From the NCBI GenBank assembly GCA_903813345.2, contig CAIIXF020000007.1, positions 32,990,538 to 33,052,537 on the forward strand: DNA of 62,000 nt, in the 5' to 3' direction. Shown in pieces: positions 34,795 to 44,543 of the stretch; position 1 is the first letter of the stretch; the number at the start of each line of letters is the position of its first letter. The DNA comes from Owenia fusiformis. Its lineage: Eukaryota; Annelida; Polychaeta; Sabellida; Oweniidae. The position numbers and the translations under genes were made by a program. Below the pieces are notes generated by a model that worked only from the letters and a program-made list of their open reading frames with translations, was not told the origin of the DNA and searched no databases.

Positions 34795-37700
34795 TAGGCC
34801 ACCAGCTTCACCCCAAAATTTAGGTTATCGGTATCAAATCAGGGGAATAATCGCCATAGTGATTTTTGGGAAGGTTAAGACCTCTAGAGTAAGAAACTAT
34901 GTGATAGCATTGCCACAGTTGTAGCTAAATGGGTGTTATCACCCATTTTTCAAAATGGCCGCCGGTGCACGTGTTACAATATAAGAGCGGGTATATCTAA
35001 GCATACTGAGATGCAGAAACTGTGATTTTAGGGCCTATATTGAGGTTTTAGGGGTCAAGGATTTCATTTATGCCAAATCTAAGTCATCAAGCAATTACTT
35101 CTTATAGAAATCCAAGATGGCCACCAAAATGGGTGCCAAAACAAATACCGGTATGTAACCATTGATTTAACCTCAAAGAACAGTTAAGAACAGTGATTTT
35201 GGAGATCATGTCACAGTTCTCAAGTCAAGGATCTCATTTATGTCTAAATTGGAGTCATCAAATAATTACCTTTTCATAGAAATACAAGATGGCCGCCAAA
35301 ATGGGTGCCAAAATGAATATGTAACTATTGATTTAAGCTCAAAGAACAGTGATTTTGGAGATCATGTCTTGGTTTTAAGGGTCAAAGATTCCATTTATGT
35401 CTAAATCTAAGTCATCAAACAATTACTTTTATAGAAATCCAAGATGGCCACCAAAATAGATGCCAAAATGAATATGTAACTATTGATTGAAGCTAAAAGA
35501 ACAGTTAATAACAGTAATTTTGGAGAGTCTGTCTATTTTGTAGGGGCCAAGGATTTTATTTATGTCTAAATCTAAGTAATCAAATAATAATTACTTTTTA
35601 TAGAAATCCAAGATGGCCACCAAAATGGGTGCTGAAATGAATATGTAGCTATTGATCTAAGCTCAGTTAAGGACAGTGATTTTGGAGACCATGTCCAGGT
35701 TTAAGAGGCCAAGAATAACTATTTTGTCTATAATTAAGTCATAAAACAATTCCTTTATTTTGATATCCAAGATGACCGACCACCAAAATGGCTCCAGAGT
35801 CACGATTTTGAGGACTGACTAAAAAGTTTATCTTCATCAAACTCTTTCTGGTTTATTATGTCACCACCAAAAGTGGTGACATATTGTTATGGTCTCCGTT
35901 TTTTTGCGACGGCGGTTGGCGTCCGGCGTCTGGCGTCCGGCGTCTGTAACAATTTCTTACAACTTCCTATAACTTAACAAATACTCTTTAGACTGACTTC
36001 AATTTTTTTCTAAATCATCTACATGTTCTCAGAAGTTCAAATCTGACTTTAGATTTGACATTTGACCTTCAATGACCTTCTCAAGGTCAAAAAGGTCTTT
36101 TTTCAACTTGCTTCACATTGACTAAATTTTTTTTCAAAATCATCTACATGTTCTCAGAAATTCAAATCTGACTTTAGATTTGACATTTGACCTTCAAATC
36201 TGACTTTAGATTTGACATTTGACCATCAATGACCTTCTTCTCAATCATCTACGTGTTCTCAGAAATTCAAATCTGACTTAAGATTTGACTTAAGATTTGA
36301 CATTTGACCTTCAATGACCTTCTCAAGGTCAAAAAAGGTCAAAAAGGTCTGTTTTCAACTTGCTTCAAATTGACTAAAAATTTGTTTCAAAATCATCTAC
36401 ATGTTCTCAGAAATTCAAATCTGACTTTAGATTTGACTTAAGATTTGACATTTGACCTTCAATGACCTTCTCAAAGTCAACTTGCTTCAAATTGACTAAA
36501 TTTTTTTTTCAAAATCATCTACATGTTCTCAGAAATTCAAATCTGACTTTAGATTTGACATTTGACCTTCAATGACCTTCTCAATGTCAAAAAAGCTCAA
36601 AAAGGTATTTTTTCATCTTGCTTCAAATTGACTAAATTTTTTTTCAAAATCATCTACATGTTCTCAGAAATTCAAATATGACTTTAGATTTGACTTTAGA
36701 TTTGAGATTTGACCTTCAATGACCTTGTCAAGGTCAAAAAAGGTCAAAAAGGTATTTTTTCAACTTGCTTCTAATTGACTAATTTTCTTTTCAAAATCAT
36801 CTACATGTTCTCAGAAGTTCAAATCTGACTTTAGATTTGACATTTGACCTTCAATGACCTTTTCAAGGTCAAAAAGGTCTTTTTTCAACTTGCTTCAAAT
36901 TTACTTAATTTTTTTTTCAAAATCATCTACATGTTCTCAGAAGTTGAAATCTGACTTTACATTTGACATTTGACCTTCAATGACCTTCTCAATGTCAAAA
37001 AAAGTCAAAGAGGTATTTTTTCAACTTGCTTCAGATTGAACAATTTCTTTTTTCAAAATCATCTACAAGATCCCAGAAGCTCAAATCTTCAAAAACCTTC
37101 TTAAGGTCAAAATGTATTTTCCAACTTGCTTTAAATTGACCTAATTGTTTTAGGTGGTGACATTTTGTCATGTTAATGCCTTGTCATACACTTGTCTTTG
37201 AGGAATTTCTTGTGCTTGATCTTCTCCATCCAATAATCTACTTCTTCCCATGTGCAGTCTACTTCTTTCTATAGTCAATGTTTATGATACTGAGCCACCA
37301 CAAAACTAAGGGAAAGGAAGGCAAATTACAGTAATATTGCTAATGCGATGATCATAAGATTTTATTTCGCAAATCTTCATGTAATTGTTTGTTCTTATTT
37401 GACCTTTTATAATATTAACACTTTGGCATCCATCTTGAATTCTGATATTAATCACAGATTGTTTGGTGATCTATGTGGTTAAATGGATATGAATTCATTT
37501 TGGAGGCCATCTTGGATATATAAATAAAATATTTGTTGATTTTATTAAAGACAAAATTAAAATCATTGACCCCACAAACTTAAAATATCAAAAATTAATT
37601 TTCTAACTCCTCTATATGTTTGGATAATAAATCTTATTTTCACTTCGGCAGCAATGATGGAACCCATCTTGGATCTTGGATGAAGGAATTAGTTATAGTT

Positions 37701-38962
37701 TTAGACATAACTGAAATTCTTGACACCAAATATCTTGACATGGTCTCAAATTACTGTTATTAACTGTTCTTTGAGCTAAAATCAAAATTTACTTGTTATT
37801 GGCACAGTTTTTGGTGACCATCTTGGATTTCTATGAAAAGCAATTATTCGATGACTCAGACTTAGACATAAATGAAACCCTTGACCCCTAAAACCTAGAC
37901 ATTGTCTCCAAAATCACTGTTCTTAACTGTTCTTTGAGCTTAAATCAATAGTTAAATATTCATTTTGGCACCCATTTTGATAGCCATCTTGGATTTCTAT
38001 ATAAAGTAATTGTTTGATGACTTAGATTTAGACATAAATGAAATCCTTGATCCTTTAAACCAAGACATTGTGGCCAAAATAACTGTTCTCAACTGTTCTC
38101 TGAGCTTAAATCAATCAGTTACATATTCATTTTGGCACCCATTTTGGTGGCCATCTTGGATTTCTATGTAAAGTAATTTTTTGATGACTCAGATTTAGAC
38201 GTTGACCCCTAAAATGCAGACATGTGCTCCAAAATCACTGTTCTTAACTATTCTTTGAGCTTAAATCAATAGTTGAATATTCATTTTGGCACCCATTTTG
38301 GTGGCCATCTTGGAATTTTTAATTAAAGTAATTGTTTGATGACTTAGATTTAGACATAAGTCAAATCCTTGACCCTTAGAACCTAGATATGGTCTCCAAA
38401 ATCACTGCACTGTTTTTAACTGTTCTTTGAGCTCAAATCAATAGTTACATATTCGATTTGGCATCCATTTTGGTGGCCATCTTGGATTTCTATGAAAAGT
38501 AATTATTTGAGGACTCAGATTTAGACATAAATCAAATCCTTGACCCCTAAAACGTAGACATGGGCTCCAAAATCACTGTTCTTAAGTGATTCTTGAGCAT
38601 TAACAGTAGTTACATATCCGTTTTTGCACCCATTTTGGCGGCCATCTTGGATTTCTATGAGAAACAATTGTTTGATGACTTAGATTTAGACATAAATGAA
38701 ATCCTTGACCCCTAAAACCTAGACATAGGTCCTAAAATCACAGTTTTTGCATCTCAGTGTGCTTAGATATACCCACTCTTGTATTGTGACACGTACACTG
38801 GCGACCATTTTGAAAAATGGGCGATAACACCCATTTAGCTACAACTGTTACAATGCTATCACATATTTTCTTACTCTAGAGGACTTAAACTTCCCAAAAA
38901 TCACTATGGCGATTATTCCCCTAATTTGATACCGACCAACCCCCCAGGCTGATGGCCTATAA
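34795..38962. mobile_element. Large inverted-arm element, 4.2 kb, ATGGCC tandem arms
   Basis: The left edge (ATAGGCCACCAGC…ATCGGTATCAAATCAGGGGAA, ATAATCGCCATAGTGATTTT) is mirrored at the right edge (AATCACTATGGCGATTATTC, CCCTAATTTGATACCG, GATGGCCTATAA). Each arm (about 34795-35810 and 37430-38962) is an array of units of 150-180 bp: GAAATCCAAGATGGCCACC, AAAATG(A/G)ATATGTAACTATTG, AAGCTCAAAGAACAGT, GATTTTGGAGA, and GTCAAGGATT(T/C)CATTTATG. The right arm carries the same units inverted. The loop is occupied by the family D element at 35856-37183. The design parallels 7140-11005 with different sequence. No protein is encoded. Confidence 0.72.
35856..37183 (+). mobile_element. Family D rolling-circle-like element
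   Basis: The 5' start TTATGTCACCACC carries a perfect palindromic segment (TGTCACCACC, AAA, AGTGGTGACA-type; 35859-35881). It is followed by a GGCGTC(C/T)GGCGTC repeat, then about nine diverged units of 110-150 bp (AAATCATCTACATGTTCTC, AAATCTGACTTTAGATTTG, ACATTTGACCTTCAATGACC, AAGGTCAAAAAGG). The 3' end is GGTGGTGACATTTTGTCATG, i.e. a TGACA/TGTCA hairpin, spacer, then CTTG (37180-37183) followed by T. No Rep/helicase, so non-autonomous. It appears inserted in the loop of the large foldback. Confidence 0.6.
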
Positions 38963-38993
38963 CACATTCTGCTCATAATTAGCATTTTATATA

Positions 38994-39987
38994 CAGTGCG
39001 TATAAAAAAAATGCAACAGATTGTTATCTTGAAAAGCACAAAACCAGTGATAACAGCAGTGATTTCATTCAATGCACCATAAAGCCATGTGTCTCCTCTT
39101 TACAATGATATATCATTCATTGATATTTGGTCATGGTTGGGTGAGTAATCATTCCATTTGCAAAGTGGGTCAAAATTAGCTTTGGGCCATGGTTATAAAC
39201 ATTGCAAAAGTCAGTGTACGGAGCCAGATGCAATATTGGACGAAAACATAAAACCAATGCTGACTGCATCCTTTTAATTCAATGTACCAAAAAGCCAAAT
39301 TACTCCTCTTTGCAATGGAATATCATTCATTCACAGGGAGTCATCTCTGGCCGAATAATCATTAATTTTGCAAAGTGGGGCAAAATTCAGCTTGGTCCTA
39401 AGTCTAAAACATTGCAAAAGTTAGTACAAGGGGCATAGGGGCTATTGGAATAAGGTGTGACAGGTATGGCATATACAGTAAAGTGTTCATACTCATACTC
39501 TTGCAAGAATACATCCTATACCCCTCCAAATTGCCACCACTTCCTTGCACATAAAGATGCACTCATCTGTCCACGTCATGCATGGTTCAGCCCTGAATCA
39601 TGTGTGGGTTAAAGCAAAGAAAAGCAGCCCATGGGCAAATCTTACTCGAGGTTTTGCAATATCTGGTGGAGGAATTGTGAGCACAGATGCTCCTGAGATA
39701 GCTCCAAAAGAAAAAGTCATAACAATTCAAGTCAGGGGAACTTCCATTGGCACTTAGCCCTTGCACTGATTTTTTCAATATCTAAAACTTGGCGCAGAGC
39801 CGATTTTGACCCACTGTGCAAATGGAAGGATTTCTCACCCAACCATTACCACATGTGAATGAATGACAAATCATTGCAAAGAGGAGAGACATGGCTTTAT
39901 GGGTCATGAAATGAAATTGATGAAGTCATCACTAGTTTTGTGATTTTACGAGATAACTACTTGTTGCGTTTTTTTTGATACGCCCTG
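38994..39987. mobile_element. 994-bp long-TIR element with TA duplication
   Basis: The ends CAGTGCGTATAAAAAAAATG and (inverse) CAGGGCGTATCAAAAAAAAC are flanked by TA (38992-38993 and 39988-39989). The inverted similarity continues for about 230 bp, through ATAAAGCCATGT, CTCCTCTTT(A/G)CAATGAT and ATGGTTGGGTGAG. A third, direct copy of the inner TIR segment lies at about 39240-39430. The layout fits a mariner-like non-autonomous element with extended TIRs. Open frames inside do not match a transposase. Confidence 0.75.
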
Positions 39988-41449
39988 TATAAAGACTTTT
40001 GTCTGCATACTTTTACAGAGCAACCTGATTTTGGTCAGTTTGGCAACCTGAGGTAAGTTTGACGTCACAAACTTGGAAAAAGTCACAATGGTGTTTTTGG
40101 TATATGCTATGTTCTATATGTGATATTTTGAGTAAAAATCAATCAATCGTCTCCAAATTTTCACAGAGGGTGTATTATATGCCTCAAATTATGCGTGGAA
40201 AGTTTCATTAAAGAGAGAATCAGATATAGCGAGCAGGCTAAACAAAAAATTGTTTCAATTTTAGAATATTTTTGGCTCATGCCATTCCTTGTCATGTCTA
40301 TTTTCTAAAAATCACAAAAGTGCATTCTTTATTCCAGGAAAACTAAAGCTTTTTACAATAATGTATTATTTTTCTATAAGAATGGTTACCATTCTTATTA
40401 TTTGGGAGAATTTAAACATTTTTCACTCATTTTTGCACTTTGAATCATTAATAATTTTCACAGAGGGTGTATTATATGCCTCAAATTATGCATGGAAAGT
40501 TTCATTAAAGAGAGAATCAGATATAGCGAGCAGGCTAAACAAAAAATTGTTTCAATTTTAGAATATTTTTGGCTCATGTCATTCCTTGTCATGTCTATTT
40601 TCTAAAAATCACAAAAGTGCATTCTTTATTCCAGGAAAACTAAAGCTTTTTACAATAATGTATTATTTTTCTATAAGAATGGTTACCATTCTTATTATTT
40701 GGGAGAATTTAAACATTTTTCACTCATTTTTGCACTTTGAATCATTAATATATATAACATATTGTGAATCTTTTGGCAGATATTGTATTTGATATTGTAA
40801 GGAATAGATTGGTAGGTCAATTATACATGTTGCTTGTAATTTTGTCACCCCCTATAGATCAGATTCTGCCTTTAAGTTTACTTGCCTTATACAAAAAGTT
40901 ATTTAAGGGTTTTCTCAATAGGAAAAGACTTTTGATACAGAGGGTACGCTCGAAAATTAGGCAGTCACTATTTGTTTTATGATATACCCTATACTGACTC
41001 TTGTCCTGTTTCCTCCGCGAAGGCCAAAAAGGCTTACAAAGCCCCCTCCCCAGGTCCATTGTTAGCATTATAAGCTGTGACGTCATAATATGCTCAACAG
41101 AAATTTTTTCCTAAGAAATTTCTGAGACTCTCACTTGACAAATTCAATCGCGTTTAAGACGCAAAATAGATTATCATGACACTTAAAATTACACATTGTG
41201 TTTGTGCTTATCCTCAATTTATCTGTTTTTCATCTGCTAAGTGATGATGCACAGACGTTTCAAAGGGTAATAGAAGTTGCGATTGTGATGTCAGCGGGCA
41301 ATAGTTCAAATGTATATTCCCGCTTCTTTCATTTGAGGGAGTATAACTTTCAAACACGTGACTAGGTATTGACCAATCAGGATTAGTGTTACATATTGGG
41401 TATATAATAAAAAAGGCTATCTACATGTAGCTCATGCTCTCGCGCTATT
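39988..41449. repeat. 297-bp near-perfect tandem duplication and related flanks
   Basis: 40157-40453 and 40454-40750 are nearly identical direct copies (period 297 bp, e.g. CATTCCTTGTCATG at 40283 and 40580). Small frames starting at each copy encode the same peptide (MSCLFSKNHKSAFF) as a consequence. The unit is related to 5195-5450, and the flanks (40020-40200 and 40850-40990) to the inverse of 25130-25530. No gene recognised; 40990-41449 is unassigned. Confidence 0.75.
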
Positions 41450-42176
41450 AACCAAAATGTTGATATCATTGATAAACAGAGATTTTAATGCTTGTTGTAG
41501 AAACTGGTGGGTAAATGACAATGAAAACTATTATGCAGGGAAATCTCTTTATGAACACATTGAAGTCTTAGGTCTCTCACAATTAATTGATGGCAATGAC
41601 AATGGTCCAAAACATGGAAACTCGATTTCAAAGCCAGTAAAAGTAAAGATCTAATATTTTCAAACCCTCATAAAACTTTTTTACAATCACCTGATCTTAA
41701 ATTAGGTGATAACTTCATTCCGCGTGTTGACCATCATAAGCATCTAGGTTTTACACTTGACAAACATTTGACTTTCGAAAATCACATTAATAAAATTGGA
41801 AACAAAACTGATAAGAAACTAAATCCGCTTAAATCTCTTAGTCGAAAGATAGGTGGAAAACACATAGAACTCATGTTTAAATCCTTTATCTTGCCTTAAT
41901 TTGATTATTGTGATATTATCTTTGGATATGCAAATGTCACCAAATTAACATTACTTGACAGACTGTTTTATAAAGCAGCTAGTATCTCTTTTGGTGTATT
42001 TTCAGGAACCTCATCTCTTAAATTGCTTAAAAGTCTAAACTGGCCAATATTATCTGAACGGAGAAAGATGCACAGAAATGTTCTCATGTATAGGGCTTAT
42101 AGAAATCTTTTGCCTGATTATGTATCAAATATTTTCCTGCCTTTCAAAAGAATCCAAAATAGAGGCTGCGAGATTA
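41450..42176 (+). pseudogene. Non-LTR retrotransposon remnant: endonuclease piece joined to RT C-terminus
   Basis: The first part (41457-41654) encodes RDFNACCRNWW… and HIEVLGLSQLIDG, the end of an APE-type endonuclease (the GDFNA..WW box). After about 41640 another frame reads DLIFSNPHKT, then DHHKHLGFTLDKHLTFENHI and KSLSRKIG…FKSFILP, the C-terminal RT/thumb segment of CR1/L2/Jockey-type elements. The RT core with its YADD box is missing between them, so the copy has a large internal deletion plus frame breaks (a stop after FILP near 41900). It ends where the family C element begins. Confidence 0.75.
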
Positions 42177-42230
42177 TTATGTCCCCACCACATAGTGTGG
42201 GGCCATATTGTCGGCCTAGGCGCGTCCGTC

Positions 42231-42232
42231 TG

Positions 42233-42304
<72 letters not shown>
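42231..42304 (+). repeat. (CTGT)n microsatellite
   Basis: An almost perfect run of CTGT units just downstream of the family C 5' palindrome. Long frames on both strands through it (SVCLSVCL-like and TDRQTDRQ-like) are artefacts of the repeat. Confidence 0.97.
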
Positions 42305-42305
<1 letters not shown>

Positions 42306-42524
42306 CATCCGTACGTCCGGCATTTTTCTCCAAAACCGCTACAGATATCACCTTCAAATTTTCAGGAATAACTTATGAGTGCATACAGATGTGGATGAAC
42401 ATTTTTTAACTCGATGCCTACTTCCTGTCGGCCATTTTGAAGTAAAATGCTAAAATCCTTGTCCGCAAAGTTTAAGGAAAATGGCTTCACAGTTGCTTTT
42501 CAAACTTTAACATCTTGTTCAGCT

Positions 42525-43060
42525 CACTTCATTTCTTTTTTTCTTTTATTCTTTATTTCTACCCACACTTGTGAGTATAAAATAGTACATATACATACAA
42601 TGTTAATACAGTTTAGTTTAATTCACTACCACCAATAATCTTCATAAATTTACTTAATTGCACAGAATATTTAATATTTGACAACAAACTTTTAAATTTT
42701 AACATATTTGGTTGTCTAATGAAGTAGTTATCTAGAAGTATTTTTCTGTCATCTTCAAATAGTTTACATTCTAAAATATAATGGTACTCATCTCCTAGTC
42801 TGCTACATTTGGTACACACTCTCTCTAACCTTGGTCTTTTTATGTATCACCCTGTTTCTATAGGAAGATTATGATATGAAGTTCTAAGTTTTGTTATATA
42901 TAATCTAGTGCTTATTGGTTGACATAAATAGGGTTCAAAAATAAATTTGTTCTTAATGCTACAATATGTAAAATATGAAGTTTTAGATTTATCTAAGTCT
43001 GATAGCCATTGCTGTAGGAATTGATTTTTTCTACATCTGATTAGGTTTTGGACCTGTTAG
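42525..43060 (-). pseudogene. Non-LTR retrotransposon C-terminal fragment
   Basis: On the minus strand the frame reads from about 43060 through YITKLRTSYHNLPIETG, a stop near 42850, then KRPRLERVCTKCSRLG, DEYHYILECKLFEDDRK and LDNYFIRQPN, ending at a stop at 42613. The CxxC…HxxxxC knuckle after an 'LRtS.HnLPIE.G' box is typical of the tail of many invertebrate Jockey/CR1-like reverse transcriptases. An A-rich 3' end (AATAAAGAATAAAAG) lies at about 42535-42555. It is 5'-truncated and inserted opposite to its host element. Confidence 0.78.
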
Positions 43061-43512
43061 CTCAGTCATGGCAGCCATATTTAATGTCTTAAGAAAAGTT
43101 AGCGTGCGATAATACTTTGTATCATATTGAATGGTGTTTTTGAGTTTTCATACTTAAACTATTTTGTAGCTTTATAAATACTTTCAGGTGTACTTTGTTG
43201 TAAAAGCCTATGTTATTGTGAATGGTTAGTTATATGTGTTAAGTAAACTAAACTCCACGTTTACCAAAAACATAGAACACAACTACTAAATTAACTTTCA
43301 AATAGTAATGGCCTTGTGGGCGAGTATCACCGAGGCTAAAGATGGCGTAAATGTTTGAAATTGTAAATTGCTAAATGTATGATTTAACTTAAAGTCCCAG
43401 ACTTAAAGTAACTGAAAGTCTTTGGCTGATGTCACTTTCAACGTAACCGTCTTTTGCAGTTTCACTGCGCCATCTCCCATGCGCCTTAAAAAGCCTGTCT
43501 GAAACACCTGCC

Positions 43513-44445
43513 TTAGGCAGCCTTAGTGGCACCCCCAGAACGTAATGAATGCAACCCGTAAACCTTACTATCTACCCCAATTTTGTCCAAGGCAGCTTTG
43601 ACCATATCTCTACAAGTTGTGTAACTGATTGGTTTATTACATTCTTTCAACTGGTGTTTTCTTTTGCTTTTAAAAAATGAAAGTGCACCAAAAATGAATT
43701 TGTCAGTTTGTGAATTAACACCCAGTTCTCTCATGTATCTTTGCAACAATGAAACTGGACATGTCTTGTTGTTTGATTTGGCTATTAAAACATTTGCACC
43801 GTTACGATAACAATCCGTTTTTGATTTCTCTACAAAGATATCTATGTAATACTCTTTGAAACTGACATCTGTGAACTTCAATCTTGACATTTCGTCAAAC
43901 CTAAAAAAACCTGCAAATGCCAAAATCATGAAAGTGGCCGTTCTTAGCTCCAAAACGCTTGCATTTTCTCCAGCAAATTTATCTATTATATCTTCCAAGT
44001 GTTTTACTGTAATTGGCGCTTTCTTGCTGACCTTTTTGCTAGAAAGACGAAGTGACCCTTCTGTAACCAGTTTTACCATGTTATGCTCGCATGGATTGTC
44101 AATGCACGCCATGTTATGAGCCCAAGCAATACTGTATTTTGCCGAAATTACTTGACTGTAACTCTGATTTGAATTTTGAAAAATACTCAAAAGATATATT
44201 GAAACATGTATATGGTTTGCTGGGAGAAATTGTAAGCCAAGTGCGTTACACCAGTTTTTGAATTTTTCAAAACCTGCAGAATATTTTGTAACCGTATTTG
44301 GTTCCCTGCTTCTTATCGCAAAGTCCTTCAACTTGTTTGGAAAGTCCTTTAATTCTTCTTGTTTTGAGCAAACGTCGGTTACATCTGTCCAAGCTTTGCT
44401 GTTAAACACCGTATCACTGTAGCCTGAAAATACATTGGATGACAC
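43513..44445 (-). CDS. DIRS tyrosine recombinase (YR), frameshifted near the C-terminus
   Basis: A 310-residue phage-integrase-type recombinase that would insert the circular cDNA. The N-terminal SAM-like core-binding half (residues 40-130) is followed by the catalytic half: Arg at about 182 in AGFFRFDEMSRL (box I), a Lys within VEKSKTD (about 207-209), and HSLR at 299-302 (HxxR of box II). The frame stops at 43513-43515 just after SGGATKAA. In the +1 frame, downstream DNA (43389-43512) still encodes the missing HGRW box (43470-43481) and a Tyr codon in GYV (43443-43445), so a one-base indel truncates the enzyme before its nucleophile. It lies 98 bases downstream of the RT gene. Confidence 0.85.
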   Translation of the reverse strand: MSSNVFSGYSDTVFNSKAWTDVTDVCSKQEELKDFPNKLKDFAIRSREPNTVTKYSAGFEKFKNWCNALGLQFLPANHIHVSIYLLSIFQNSNQSYSQVISAKYSIAWAHNMACIDNPCEHNMVKLVTEGSLRLSSKKVSKKAPITVKHLEDIIDKFAGENASVLELRTATFMILAFAGFFRFDEMSRLKFTDVSFKEYYIDIFVEKSKTDCYRNGANVLIAKSNNKTCPVSLLQRYMRELGVNSQTDKFIFGALSFFKSKRKHQLKECNKPISYTTCRDMVKAALDKIGVDSKVYGLHSLRSGGATKAA

Positions 44446-44543
44446 AGATTACATTTTGACCCTTGTTGCTCATAGAAGCACAGCGTTTGATTTACACGTA
44501 ACATCTACAACACAACGCGCATGTGCCTCAGAGGCCACATTTA

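Noticed and set aside
35859-37183. CRISPR-like appearance of regularly repeated units
   Set aside because: The units are diverged, the whole 110-150 bp repeats without unique spacers, and the DNA is eukaryotic repeat sequence.
42078-42409. Open frames of 79-128 codons over the CTGT run (SVCLSVCL…, TDRQTDRQ…)
   Set aside because: They are long on both strands only because the 4-bp repeat has no stop in these frames; no domain and no repeat-independent sequence of note.
43055-43080. tRNA/SINE A-box-like word (TGTTAGCTCAGTCATGGC)
   Set aside because: No B-box (GGTTCGANTCC) or cloverleaf follows within about 100 bases.
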